64,000 bases of DNA from an uncultured Spirochaetales bacterium. GTDB taxonomy: Bacteria; Spirochaetota; Spirochaetia; Sphaerochaetales; Sphaerochaetaceae. The stretch is taken from contig CASFDA010000013.1 of NCBI GenBank assembly GCA_949293335.1, positions 124,001 to 188,000 on the forward strand, read 5' to 3'. Below are positions 23,347-32,139 of this stretch, piece after piece. Within the stretch, counting starts at the first letter, position 1. Each line of letters opens with the position of its first letter. The position numbers were made by a program, and so were the translations under genes. The notes beneath the pieces were generated by a model. The model had not been told where the DNA came from. It ran no database searches and saw only the letters and a program-made list of their open reading frames with translations.

Positions 23347-23422
23347 AAAGGAGTATAGCTGTAGCAAGGGAGAGAACCTTAATGGTCAGATCCACAAGTC
23401 GCAGTATCATATCCAAAACCAT
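23312..23422 (-). CDS. type I toxin-like membrane peptide 2, 36 residues
   Basis: ATG 23422 follows AAAGGAGCTTGT. The peptide has a hydrophobic helix from about residue 2 to 26 (VLDMILRLVDLTIKVLSLAT) with a basic tail (YKNNRPSSGKH). Its promoter is at 23526-23555 on the minus strand. A convergent terminated RNA overlaps its 3' end. Sequence differs from peptide 1, but the module plan is the same. Confidence 0.55.
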   Translation of the reverse strand: MVLDMILRLVDLTIKVLSLATAILLYKNNRPSSGKH

Positions 23423-23525
23423 ACAAGCTCCTTTCATCACGAAGAATCCATGAAGCCTATACAGGCCCCAGTGTGTTAACCCTGGAGACCAACCGCCTAT
23501 CCGTTATGACAGTGCCGATTCCTCG

Positions 23526-23555
23526 ATTATATCCTTGCCGTTGCGCCGATCGCAA
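23526..23555 (-). promoter_or_regulatory. promoter of toxin 2 mRNA
   Basis: On the minus strand TTGCGA (23555-23550) and TATAAT (23531-23526) are 18 bases apart. The leader that follows contains GGCACTGTC and GATAGGCGGTTGG. Confidence 0.55.
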
Positions 23556-23600
23556 TACTTGCCTTTATCTCTTCCTCCTCTTGGATTCACCATCAGTGTC

Positions 23601-24089
23601 ATGGGTACCCTCAGGAAAAGATGCAAGACTTATGGTTGTCCGAACCTGCACCACAACTCGAGTGGCTATTGCGACGAGTGCACGGCAAGATACAGGGCAA
23701 CGCATCCGCGTGAAGATAAGGAGAAGCCTACTTCCAGCGCGCGGAAGCATTACTCAAGCTGGCAATGGCGCAAGTTCTCCAAGGACTTTCTGAAAGAGCA
23801 CCCCGTATGCGAGATCTGCGGGGCGCCTAGTGAAGTATGCGACCACAAGGACATGACGGCTGACATGATGGTCGATGCCTACGGTGGCTTTGATTACGAT
23901 CCCTCGCACTATCAGGCGCTATGCAGATCATGCAACGCCCGCAAAGGCACGAGGGAAGACAAGGCGATGAGAACTGCCTACAAGGCCGAACTGAATGCGT
24001 TGAATAGCCCCCGGGGGTGTTCGAGAAAAAACGGCACCCCCCTCCTCGACCGGGCGGGTGGACACACTCCCACACACGGAGGTGATTGA
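23601..24089 (+). CDS. phage HNH endonuclease
   Basis: About 162 residues from ATG 23601; the longer frame to 23535 looks accidental. A zinc-knuckle start (CKTYGCPNL...CDEC) precedes the HNH core: CEICGAPSEVCDHK, then HYQALCRSCNARKG. HNH proteins just upstream of the small terminase are common in HK97-type phages and assist packaging. The start has a weak ribosome site. Confidence 0.88.
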   Translation: MGTLRKRCKTYGCPNLHHNSSGYCDECTARYRATHPREDKEKPTSSARKHYSSWQWRKFSKDFLKEHPVCEICGAPSEVCDHKDMTADMMVDAYGGFDYDPSHYQALCRSCNARKGTREDKAMRTAYKAELNALNSPRGCSRKNGTPLLDRAGGHTPTHGGD

Positions 24090-24091
24090 AA

Positions 24092-24430
24092 ATGCCACGG
24101 GCTAAAGAGAACGAGATACTTCAGAAGACTCCGCAGCCGGCAAACTGGCTCAGTGGAGCGGCGAAGAGACACTTCGAGAAGATCATGCCGCCGTTGATCA
24201 AGGACGAGGTAGTCTGTTTCGTCGACGTGCCGGTGATAGAGGCGGCGTGCGAGCTCTATGCGATATTCCAGGACGACAGGAACAAGTTTTCAGACAGAAA
24301 GGCGGCATTGGCTTCCTATATTTCCGTCATGTCCGCGTTCGGAGTGACATATAAGGCAAGGAAACTCCTTGCTATCTCGAAGGAAGAGGATGCGGATGAG
24401 GATGAGACGGTCGGAGGGCTTTTCGAATGA
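24092..24430 (+). CDS. terminase small subunit (P27-like)
   Basis: 112 residues from ATG 24092, placed by GGAGG 9 bases upstream. The helical core (LSGAAKRHFEKIMPPLIKDE, then a long helix with AACELYAIFQDD) is that of P27-family small terminases, which recognise the packaging site. It sits between HNH and large terminase genes and overlaps the latter by 4 bases. Confidence 0.82.
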   Translation: MPRAKENEILQKTPQPANWLSGAAKRHFEKIMPPLIKDEVVCFVDVPVIEAACELYAIFQDDRNKFSDRKAALASYISVMSAFGVTYKARKLLAISKEEDADEDETVGGLFE

Positions 24431-26133
24431 ACAGGGTGGAGATCGTCAGGAAGCTTTCCGATGAATATACGGCTGCATACAACCGCTACAGGACTGCGGT
24501 GCTTCGAGGGGAAAGGGCGGCATCAAAGGTCGAGAAGGCCAAGGTGAAGAGGCAGGAGATGGACCTCAAGGAAGGGGTGCCCGGTTACCGTTTCGACATG
24601 GACGCGGGATTGAGGCCGTTATTGTGGATTGCCATCAACCTCGCTTTCCCGAAAGGCGGGAAGAGGGGAAAGCCGATGATGCTTGCAGACTGGCAGGCAT
24701 GGGACACGATCGTACTCTTCGGGTGGATCAAGAAGGACGATCCGAAGACAAGGCGATTCACCGATGCCTTTTTTGAGGTGGCTCGTAAGAACGGGAAATC
24801 AACCTATGTGGGAGCTCTCCTTGACTACCTGGCTTTTGGAGAGGTCGATGGTGTCTCGTGTTACATCGGTGCAACATCGCTTGATCAGGCCGGAGAGACT
24901 TTCCGGAGGGCAGCCGATGCCCTGAAGCTCAGGAAGGGCGACAAGGTCGTGGTCTCGGACAGCAAGAACAACAAGCAGATCAAGTACAAGTCGAGCGAGA
25001 TCACGGCAATTGCCGCCGAGCCGAAGGACGGGAAGCTTTCGTATGCTGCCGTCATCGACGAATACCACCAGCACAAGGACAACACGCTTTTGAACTCGAT
25101 AGCATCAGGCAACATATCCGAGCAGCAGGCGATGCTGATCAGGATAACCACCGCGGGGGTGTCCCTCGGCGGGGTGTGCCATGAGGAATACAAGAAGTGC
25201 AAGCGCGTGCTCTCCGGCGAGCTTGATATCCCCAGGTATTTCATCTCCATCTACGAACTTGACGAAGGCGACAGCGCCGATGACCCGAAGAACTGGCCGA
25301 AGGCAAACCCAAACTGGGGAGTGTCCGTGAATGCCGAGACCTTCGAGAGCCACTACGAGTATGCCAGGGCATCAGAGGATGACATGATCGACTTCAAGAC
25401 AAAGAACCTCAATATGTGGTGCCACAGCCTGCATAGATGGGCGAACATGCCCATATGGATGGAGCGATGCCGGTGGCAGGTTGATGAGGTAAGCCTTGAG
25501 GGGAGGATGGCTTATGGCGGTTTGGACCTTTCGTCAGTATCCGATTTCACTGCATTCACTCTGGATTTTCCACTGGAGGACGAGAGGCATCTGCAGATCA
25601 CGCATTGCTGGATCCCCGAAAGCATGGTCATCCCGATCTCAAGACAGTGCAGGATACCGCTGAGGAAGTGGATTGATGCGGGGTGGGTTACGGCCACGCC
25701 CGGTGATGTCATCGATTATGCCTATGTCGTGGATTACCTGACGTGGGCGTACTCGACGTTCCAGATCCACTACATCGCGGCCGACCGCTGGAGGATAGAG
25801 GAGCTCGTGCGCCTCATGCCGCCATGGTTCCAGGATGTCGCCTACGAGTTTTCACAGGGAATGAAGACGATGAGCCCGACGATCATGGATTTCGAGAGAA
25901 CGTACCTTGAGGGAAAGGTGTCGGACAACGGGAACGAGTGCGTGGACTGGATGATGAGCTGTGCCGAGACGTTCCAGGACAGCTCGGGGAACGTGAAGCT
26001 TGTGAAGCCGAAGAAGAGGACGGAGGCGAGGATAGACGGAGTCATCACTTCGGTCATGGCTCTGTCGAATGCGAAGACGAACGACATGTCCGCGTTCAGC
26101 GGATCAGTGGAGGACATGCTTACCGCATGGTGA
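24427..26133 (+). CDS. terminase large subunit
   Basis: The protein has 568 residues. The ATPase has a Walker A variant VARKNGKST (about 120) and Walker B AAVIDEYHQH. The C-terminal nuclease has acidic motifs GGLDLSSVSD (about 357) and a late Asp in RIDGVI. This is the TerL_ATPase/nuclease of HK97-like phages, which drives DNA into the prohead and cuts it. Length is normal. Confidence 0.92.
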   Translation: MNRVEIVRKLSDEYTAAYNRYRTAVLRGERAASKVEKAKVKRQEMDLKEGVPGYRFDMDAGLRPLLWIAINLAFPKGGKRGKPMMLADWQAWDTIVLFGWIKKDDPKTRRFTDAFFEVARKNGKSTYVGALLDYLAFGEVDGVSCYIGATSLDQAGETFRRAADALKLRKGDKVVVSDSKNNKQIKYKSSEITAIAAEPKDGKLSYAAVIDEYHQHKDNTLLNSIASGNISEQQAMLIRITTAGVSLGGVCHEEYKKCKRVLSGELDIPRYFISIYELDEGDSADDPKNWPKANPNWGVSVNAETFESHYEYARASEDDMIDFKTKNLNMWCHSLHRWANMPIWMERCRWQVDEVSLEGRMAYGGLDLSSVSDFTAFTLDFPLEDERHLQITHCWIPESMVIPISRQCRIPLRKWIDAGWVTATPGDVIDYAYVVDYLTWAYSTFQIHYIAADRWRIEELVRLMPPWFQDVAYEFSQGMKTMSPTIMDFERTYLEGKVSDNGNECVDWMMSCAETFQDSSGNVKLVKPKKRTEARIDGVITSVMALSNAKTNDMSAFSGSVEDMLTAW

Positions 26134-26137
26134 ATAG

Positions 26138-28096
26138 ATGGGAAAGAAGAAGAAAAAGGAAAGCATAGAGCAGTCGATTGCGGCATACGGTTCCGGGCGC
26201 AGGGTGTACTATCCGAGGGAGGATCTGCAGAACAGCGCGCTCTGGTCATGTGTTGTGAACCTTTCCAGGCTTTATGCATCAATGCCCTGGCATGCCTACA
26301 AGGTCATGCCGAATGGAGACAGGAAGAAGGAGGAGGGATCAGTCCTTGCCGCACTCCTGAAGAAGCCGAACGCCTACATGACAAGCTATGACTTCAGGTT
26401 CGCCATGGGTTTCAACTTCGAGATGAGGGGCGAGGCTGTCGCGATCATCAAGCGTTCGCGCTCGGGCTTTCCCATAGCCCTTTGGCCCGTGTCCCCTTCA
26501 AGCATCGTTGCAATGTACAACGGAGGTTCGATCAGCTACACGCTGGCTCTTACCGGAGAGACATACGACGCCTCGGACGTGCTGATCATCAAGAACACCC
26601 CCATCGGATATGGTGCGGGGGCCGTGCTTGATCCGATGAGATATGCGAAGGACGACATAGACCTCGCCCAGAAGTGCAAGGACATGCAGGCCGAGTATTA
26701 TGACGGGGCCTCCGTTGTCGGAAACAACATCAGTGTCCCGAGCCAGTTTACAAAGGAACAAAGGGACGAACTGAAGAAAATGTTCGATTCGGCACGTGGC
26801 TTTCGCAACTACGTCACGGACGAGAGGATAAAGATCAACCCGATACAGGTACAGAACGCGGACATCGCGAAGCTTTCGGAGGCGGAGAAGTGGTCGGCGA
26901 TAGAAGTCGCGAGACGCTTCAACGTACCGCCTTTCCTTATAGGGGACACAACCGGCACTTACGCGAATTCCGAACAGCAGGGGCTTTTCATGGTTACCTA
27001 CTGTCTCGGGCCGCGTATCGCGGCATGGGAAGCCGCGCTTAATGATTCTCTCTGCAGACAAAACGAATATGTCAAGTTCTCGATGGCCGGTATGCTCCGC
27101 GGAGATCATGCGACAAGGAGCAATTACTATCTGACCGGCCTTCAGTATGGGTGGCTTACGGTCAATGACGTCAGAAGCATGGAGGAGCTTTCGGGGATTG
27201 GTCCTGACGGTGACGTGCATTTCTTCCCCCTCTCCGTCGGCTCGATCCATGACGTTGCATCCGGAAAGTACGCGGGTGGCGGCAACAACAGCGGCATGAA
27301 CGCTTGGGAAATACCAGCTGAAAAAAAGATTGGAAAACCGGAGAAGGAGACCTTGGACGAGTCCAGGGAGAAGAGGAGGGAAGAGAAAAGAAAGCATGAC
27401 CTGTTGTTTGTAGAGGAGGCGCAGAAGCCTGCGAAGAACAACCGCTCGAAACTTGAGAGGATGATAAGACTCCAGATCTCGGAAGCGATAGACAAGCTGA
27501 AGGAACTTGTCGCAACGGGAGCCCCGACTACAAGCGTTCTATCAGATCTTCGCACGTGGCTTGATTCCACGCTCGACAACATGACTGCAGCCTACAAGGA
27601 TATCTATTTCGATGTTCTCAAGAAGATGGTTCCCGTCATACAGGCTGAGACGGGGAAGGATGACGATGTGTCGGACTCGTCCATCGATTCCTACGCCTCC
27701 GTATATGCCCGTAGCATGGCCGAGAGGATAGCGGGAAAGATCGCATCCGTTGCCAACGCTTCCTTGGGAACGGAAGAGTTCGAGAGCGAGATGGACTCCC
27801 TCAGGCAGGATTACCCGATAGACCAGAGCGAGGAGGAGACGAACAGGTCAAGCAACGCTTTCTCGATCTTTTTATTCTCCCAGCTCCATGTGTCGGTCTT
27901 CCATGTAGTGGCTGCATCCAACAGCTGCGGTTTCTGCGGAACACTCGACGGCAAGGTCGCATCGGTTGACGGGTACGTTCTGACCAAGGGCAGCGATGTT
28001 GATACCGGTGACGGTGGAGTCAGACACATAGAGAAGAACTACAAGCATCCGCCTTTCCACTCGCACTGCAGGTGCTCGGTGGCTCCCGGCGAATGA
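26138..28096 (+). CDS. portal protein fused to a MuF-type head-morphogenesis domain
   Basis: In this 652-residue protein, residues about 1-390 match HK97-type portals (PREDLQNSALWSCVVNLSRL, then ARRFNVPPFLIGDTTGTYAN). A charged linker (about 395-440, KEEKRKHD-type) leads to a C-terminal SPP1-gp7/MuF domain with ASNSCGFCGTLDGKVAS and the zinc-type ending HPPFHSHCRCS. The two parts are normally separate neighbouring genes. The fusion places a few MuF copies at the portal vertex. Confidence 0.85.
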   Translation: MGKKKKKESIEQSIAAYGSGRRVYYPREDLQNSALWSCVVNLSRLYASMPWHAYKVMPNGDRKKEEGSVLAALLKKPNAYMTSYDFRFAMGFNFEMRGEAVAIIKRSRSGFPIALWPVSPSSIVAMYNGGSISYTLALTGETYDASDVLIIKNTPIGYGAGAVLDPMRYAKDDIDLAQKCKDMQAEYYDGASVVGNNISVPSQFTKEQRDELKKMFDSARGFRNYVTDERIKINPIQVQNADIAKLSEAEKWSAIEVARRFNVPPFLIGDTTGTYANSEQQGLFMVTYCLGPRIAAWEAALNDSLCRQNEYVKFSMAGMLRGDHATRSNYYLTGLQYGWLTVNDVRSMEELSGIGPDGDVHFFPLSVGSIHDVASGKYAGGGNNSGMNAWEIPAEKKIGKPEKETLDESREKRREEKRKHDLLFVEEAQKPAKNNRSKLERMIRLQISEAIDKLKELVATGAPTTSVLSDLRTWLDSTLDNMTAAYKDIYFDVLKKMVPVIQAETGKDDDVSDSSIDSYASVYARSMAERIAGKIASVANASLGTEEFESEMDSLRQDYPIDQSEEETNRSSNAFSIFLFSQLHVSVFHVVAASNSCGFCGTLDGKVASVDGYVLTKGSDVDTGDGGVRHIEKNYKHPPFHSHCRCSVAPGE

Positions 28097-28105
28097 GGAG
28101 GAATA

Positions 28106-28729
28106 ATGGACAAGAAACTTTTGATCGAATCTGGCGGAGTGCTTAGGAAGCCCGCTGCGTTCAAGGAAGAGGAAGGGGGCAGAGCCAAGTGGTCGGCCCC
28201 TGTATGGAAGCTCGGGGAGATGAACCTCAACGGACGAATCTACTCTTTGCCTCTTGCTGAGAAACTCGTTGAAGAGTCGCCCATAACGTTGGCTTACGAT
28301 GGACACGACGTCGATTACATGACGGGCGAGGAGTACGGGATAGCCAAAGCCGTATGCAAGAACCCGCGTATCGAGGACGGGCAGTTATGGGTCGATATCG
28401 AGTTCGTGGATTCAGAATATGAAGCCCTTCTTGTCACGTTGATGGAGAAGGGGATTGAAATAGGCGTTTCATCCGTCGGCTACGGCGAGCAGGATCCGAT
28501 GTCCGGGATCATCATTCCGGAAAGCTATGAACTAGTGCGGTTTCTTGATTTCGTCGTTTGCCCCGCGGGCGAAGTATATCTGAAGATGGGAGAAAGGACG
28601 AGGAAGGAACACCGTAGACGGTCCGCGGAGACAGTGGTCAAAACGGATGCCGACAAGGCAGTGGCTGAGAGGCGGTCAAAGGTAGCCAGGGATCTCGCCA
28701 AATTCTTCATAAGGAGAGACAAGGAATGA
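28106..28729 (+). CDS. prohead protease (S80/T4 gp21-like)
   Basis: The protein has 207 residues. The fold is that of core-head proteases: NLNGRIYSLPLAEKLV, His in YDGHDVDYM, and the catalytic Ser in IGVSSVGYG. It trims the N-terminal scaffold part of the capsid protein encoded next. The genes overlap by 4 bases. The C-terminal basic helix may serve assembly. Confidence 0.8.
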   Translation: MDKKLLIESGGVLRKPAAFKEEEGGRAKWSAPVWKLGEMNLNGRIYSLPLAEKLVEESPITLAYDGHDVDYMTGEEYGIAKAVCKNPRIEDGQLWVDIEFVDSEYEALLVTLMEKGIEIGVSSVGYGEQDPMSGIIIPESYELVRFLDFVVCPAGEVYLKMGERTRKEHRRRSAETVVKTDADKAVAERRSKVARDLAKFFIRRDKE

Positions 28730-29853
28730 AAACGAAGAAAGAGACACTTGAGAAAAGGCTCGCGGCTATCGAGAAGAAAGTCGAGGAAGCCTTTGAGAAG
28801 ATGCTTGAAACGGCATCTGACGATGACATCAAGAAGTATGAAATGCTTAAGAAGCAGGCCGAAGAGGTCATGGAAGAGATCGAGACAGTGGAGGCGCTCG
28901 AGGAGAAAGAGGACCTTGAAGAGGGAGGGATCCCCAAGGGAATCCAGAAGGACAAGCCGAAGGCGCTTTCCGAGAGGGAACAGTTCGGGAAAAACCTTGT
29001 GGAGGCTGTTTCGAAGGGAACGACTTTCTCGGGACTCCTTCCGAGGGAATGCGCTCAGAACATCCAGATGAAGAAGGAGAAGCTTGCACGCATCAGGGGA
29101 CTCTGCACGGTTCACCAGGCGAACGGCGAGTACACTGTCATGGTCGAAGGCGATGATGTTGTGGTCGATTACATCGAAGAGGCCGGAACCTTCGGGGAGA
29201 CGACGCCTTCCATCAAGCCGATCGGCCTTCAGGCTTTGAAGCTCGGCGCGCTTACCAAGGTCTCCGAGGAGTATATCGCAGATCTTGGAGTTGATGTCAT
29301 GGGTTACATCGAGGACAAGTTCGCGAAGGCCTTTGCAAAGAAGGAAGACAAGGAGATTCTCTTTGGAACCGGCACGTCTTCCAGCAAGACCAAGATCAGG
29401 GGAATTGCGACAAATGCCGCATCCGGCAACATCGTCACCGCGGCATCTGCAACCACTGTTACGTGGTCCGAGGTCAAGTCGACGATCCAGAAGCTCAAGG
29501 CATACAGGACGAACGCACATATCGTCTGCTCCCAGACGCTTTTGGACATCATCCATGAGTTCAAGGATGGCTCGACTTATATGTTCCCGCAGCAGTCGAC
29601 GATCACTCAGATCATGGGAATCCCCGTGGTGGTCTCCGATGAATTCCCCGCACTGGCTGCAGGTGCTGTCGCAATGATCGTGGGTGATTTCTCCTACTAC
29701 CATATCTGTGACAGGAAGAGTATCGAGCTTAAGACGCTCAACGAGCTTTATGCTGCAACAGGTCAGGTCGGAATCCGCGGACAGGAGAGGATCGACGGGG
29801 ACTTGGCCCTAGCCGATGCCTTTGCCGTCCTAAAGATGAAGGCTGGGGCTTAA
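28726..29853 (+). CDS. HK97-fold major capsid protein
   Basis: In this 375-residue protein, residues about 1-80 form a charged coiled coil (KKETLEKRLAAIEKKVEEAF), the delta domain that acts as scaffold and is cut off. The rest is the HK97 fold (IEEAGTFGETTPSIKPIGLQ, and a C-terminal part with GQVGIRGQERIDGDLAL). It assembles the icosahedral shell. Confidence 0.9.
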   Translation: MKTKKETLEKRLAAIEKKVEEAFEKMLETASDDDIKKYEMLKKQAEEVMEEIETVEALEEKEDLEEGGIPKGIQKDKPKALSEREQFGKNLVEAVSKGTTFSGLLPRECAQNIQMKKEKLARIRGLCTVHQANGEYTVMVEGDDVVVDYIEEAGTFGETTPSIKPIGLQALKLGALTKVSEEYIADLGVDVMGYIEDKFAKAFAKKEDKEILFGTGTSSSKTKIRGIATNAASGNIVTAASATTVTWSEVKSTIQKLKAYRTNAHIVCSQTLLDIIHEFKDGSTYMFPQQSTITQIMGIPVVVSDEFPALAAGAVAMIVGDFSYYHICDRKSIELKTLNELYAATGQVGIRGQERIDGDLALADAFAVLKMKAGA

Positions 29854-29864
29854 TGAGGTGAAAG

Positions 29865-30380
29865 ATGATTCTGACGCTTGAAGACCTCAGGAATGATTTC
29901 GGTTTTGAATTCCAAAAAACCAAAGAAGATTATTACTCCTCGCTTTTGAAGGTCGCAGAGGAAAAGGTTCTTTCCTATGCGGAGATCGAGCAGGGCGAAG
30001 TAGAAGAGCATTTTCCCGGGGGCGACTCCGGGTATGTTCTTACACATAGCCCCGTTCTGGAGGTCAAGGGTGTCAAGCTTGACGGCAAGGATGTGGCTTT
30101 CCGTTTTGAAAAGCGTGCAAGCTATGTCTTGCCGTCATCCACCGATGGCTCTGAGGTTGTGGTTAAATACACTGCGGGCTGGAAGGAAGGTGAAGTGCCG
30201 GAGGTGATCAGGATGGCCATCGCCTTTACCGTCCAGCACCTTGCAAAGCTCTCTTCCGGGAAACTCTTGGGCATCAACTCAAGGACGACAGAGGGAGGCA
30301 CCGAGACGATAGAGCAATCGGTACCAACGCTTGCCGTACAGAAGATGTTGGAGCCATTCAGGAGGACCAAGGCGCTATGA
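29865..30380 (+). CDS. head-tail connector (gp6-like)
   Basis: The protein has 171 residues. The opening MILTLEDLRNDFGFEF and the middle LPSSTDGSEVVVKYTAGW are typical of gp6/HK97 adaptor proteins that form a ring under the portal. It lies directly after the capsid gene, as is usual. It overlaps the next gene by 4 bases. Confidence 0.75.
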   Translation: MILTLEDLRNDFGFEFQKTKEDYYSSLLKVAEEKVLSYAEIEQGEVEEHFPGGDSGYVLTHSPVLEVKGVKLDGKDVAFRFEKRASYVLPSSTDGSEVVVKYTAGWKEGEVPEVIRMAIAFTVQHLAKLSSGKLLGINSRTTEGGTETIEQSVPTLAVQKMLEPFRRTKAL

Positions 30381-30826
30381 GTGATTCCGATTTCCTCTTC
30401 ATGACTGACAACGGTACGGTGGATGCCGTCAAAGGCGCGTTCGAAGTGATCGGCGAGAACCGCTTGCAGGCTTGGGTGATGTACGCTGTCGGTGCAGATT
30501 CCGACAAGCTCGTAACCTTCATCAAGTCAAACTATGTTTCAGGGCAGAAGATAAACGTCGTCACTGGCGAAACGAGAGACCATATCGGCACTTGGACGAT
30601 GGGGAAGTTCAAAGGCAAGAAGTTCAACAGACAGGTGATCAGGCCCGGAAAGGGTATTGATGGCGTGCAGAACTACATAGCCAAGTGGACTGGCACCGAG
30701 CACGAGTTCATGATGCCTGCATTCAGGGCATTCGGAGCAGAGGCAAGGTTCTCCCGTGACATAAAGGAAAACATCCTGAAGATGGGTAACAAGGCACTTG
30801 CGGAAGCAGTGAAGGAGAGACCGTGA
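30377..30826 (+). CDS. HK97 gp10-like head-tail joining protein
   Basis: The 149-residue protein has an N-terminal helix, the strand pair YVSGQKINVVTGETRDHIGT and a C-terminal helix. SGxxLxxxTG-type motifs are typical of the HK97-gp10 family. It joins head and tail. The genes on both sides overlap by 4 bases. Confidence 0.7.
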   Translation: MSDSDFLFMTDNGTVDAVKGAFEVIGENRLQAWVMYAVGADSDKLVTFIKSNYVSGQKINVVTGETRDHIGTWTMGKFKGKKFNRQVIRPGKGIDGVQNYIAKWTGTEHEFMMPAFRAFGAEARFSRDIKENILKMGNKALAEAVKERP

Positions 30827-31419
30827 GAAACTCAAGCGAAAGATTCATAAAGGCTTTGGAGACTTACTTGAAGAAGGCGTTCACCGAGCGTGTTGCGAAA
30901 GCCAACGAGGAGGATCCTTCCCTTGGCTTGGTTGATATCGCGCTATGGCAGGACGGGTATACCGGAGTGCTTTCGGGTCTTACCGAGTATCCGGGGTGCA
31001 TCGTGATGGTGAACGGGAAAACACTCACCGATACGTACTCCACGACATACCAGGTGATAATCGGCATCGGACTTTCGGGGGATGATGTAGCTCACCTGGA
31101 GAAGCAAGGCAGGGTATGGGAGGACATCCTTGAGGACGTGATCCGCTCCGACTGGAGCCTCGGGGGAGCTGCGATAGACACGGCCCTTGGCGTGAGGTTC
31201 TCAAGTGATTCAACCGGCAATGTGTATGTGATCCAGGCAGAGCTTTCGTGCGATGTGGATCTGGGAGGATACGTCTATGCAGGAGAAGACGAAGGAAGTG
31301 ATGGGTTGTCGGAGGTGCGGCTACCGGACGAGGGACATGAAGGAGACGACATGCCCGAAGTGCCAGAGGCCGCTGGTGCCGATGACAGAGAAGGAAGCGA
31401 AGAAGATGACTCTCTATGA
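30823..31419 (+). CDS. tail completion/neck protein with acidic tail
   Basis: In this 198-residue protein, the first ~150 residues (AKANEEDPSLGLVDIALWQD, then YQVIIGIGLSGDD) have the character of a tail terminator. The last ~45 residues are almost all Glu, Asp, Gly and Pro. These overlap a second gene in another frame that encodes a clear zinc ribbon, so their composition may be a by-product of that overlap. Confidence 0.65.
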   Translation: MRNSSERFIKALETYLKKAFTERVAKANEEDPSLGLVDIALWQDGYTGVLSGLTEYPGCIVMVNGKTLTDTYSTTYQVIIGIGLSGDDVAHLEKQGRVWEDILEDVIRSDWSLGGAAIDTALGVRFSSDSTGNVYVIQAELSCDVDLGGYVYAGEDEGSDGLSEVRLPDEGHEGDDMPEVPEAAGADDREGSEEDDSL

Positions 31420-31423
31420 CTGA
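31277..31423 (+). CDS. zinc-ribbon protein hidden in an overlapping frame, 48 residues
   Basis: ATG 31277 follows GGGAGGATACGTCT. The product has CRRCGYRTRDMKETTCPKCQ, a complete two-knuckle zinc ribbon, then a basic tail ending KKMTLYD. The frame lies entirely inside the 3' end of the preceding gene and ends 4 bases after it. Chance rarely produces this pattern, so I regard it as a real gene. Its role in tail assembly or regulation is unknown. Confidence 0.65.
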   Translation: MQEKTKEVMGCRRCGYRTRDMKETTCPKCQRPLVPMTEKEAKKMTLYD

Positions 31424-31441
31424 GAGAAAGGAGATGATTAG

Positions 31442-31849
31442 ATGGCAGTAATGGCAGGAAAGAACGGAAGCTTCAAGATCGGAGGATCTTCCTCCGCGCA
31501 GGTGATGGGATACATCGACAACTTTTCCCTGACGGTCAACCAGGGATCGGCGGAGACAAGCCAGATCGGCAAGGCATGGAAGGAGTTCATAGCCGCCGCG
31601 CTCGACTGGAGCGGAAGCGTATCGGGAACCCTTGACTATGCGGATGCGGCGCAGAAGTCCGTGATCGATGGCTTTCTGACGCCAACGGACACGCCCGTGA
31701 CTTTGGAGATGAAGGTGGGGCTTGATCTCACGCTTACGGGAACGGCGATCATGACGAGTGCGAGCATCACGGGAAGCCATGGTGACAAGGTCGCGATCTC
31801 GTTCAATTTCCAGGGAACTGGAACCCTGGCTGAAAAGGAGAGCGCATGA
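31442..31849 (+). CDS. major tail tube protein
   Basis: The 135-residue beta-rich protein fits a TP901-1/phi13-type tail tube (NGSFKIGGSSSAQVMGYIDN, then DWSGSVSGTLDYADAAQKSV). It sits directly upstream of the tail chaperone pair and tape measure gene. Its stop overlaps the next start. Confidence 0.8.
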   Translation: MAVMAGKNGSFKIGGSSSAQVMGYIDNFSLTVNQGSAETSQIGKAWKEFIAAALDWSGSVSGTLDYADAAQKSVIDGFLTPTDTPVTLEMKVGLDLTLTGTAIMTSASITGSHGDKVAISFNFQGTGTLAEKESA

Positions 31850-32139
31850 TCACACTTGAAAGGGAAAAGACGATGACTGTTTCCTTCATGGGGGAAACAG
31901 TGGAGGTTACCTATAGCGTACCTACGGCGGCGGAAGCCGAGACGGAACTCAAGGACTCCACGAACGCGAAGCTTTTCAAGCGTTTTGTCACAAAGGTGAA
32001 GTCGGCAGGCGTTGCAGGCTGGGAGAACGGAGTGGATGCCGAGAGCGTGATCAACTCCCCCGGTACGTATTCGCTTGTCAACGAGGTGGATCTTGCGATC
32101 GTGGACTCGGCGGTATTGAGGCCGGATGAAAAAAACTGA
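31846..32139 (+). CDS. tail assembly chaperone, upstream product (gpG-like)
   Basis: The 97-residue protein is read in the zero frame to TGA 32137-32139. It contains an N-terminal strand domain (TVSFMGETVEVTYSVPT) and helical C-terminal part. It should be the abundant chaperone that coats the tape measure. The slippery heptamer at its end allows a minor longer product. Confidence 0.75.
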   Translation: MITLEREKTMTVSFMGETVEVTYSVPTAAEAETELKDSTNAKLFKRFVTKVKSAGVAGWENGVDAESVINSPGTYSLVNEVDLAIVDSAVLRPDEKN

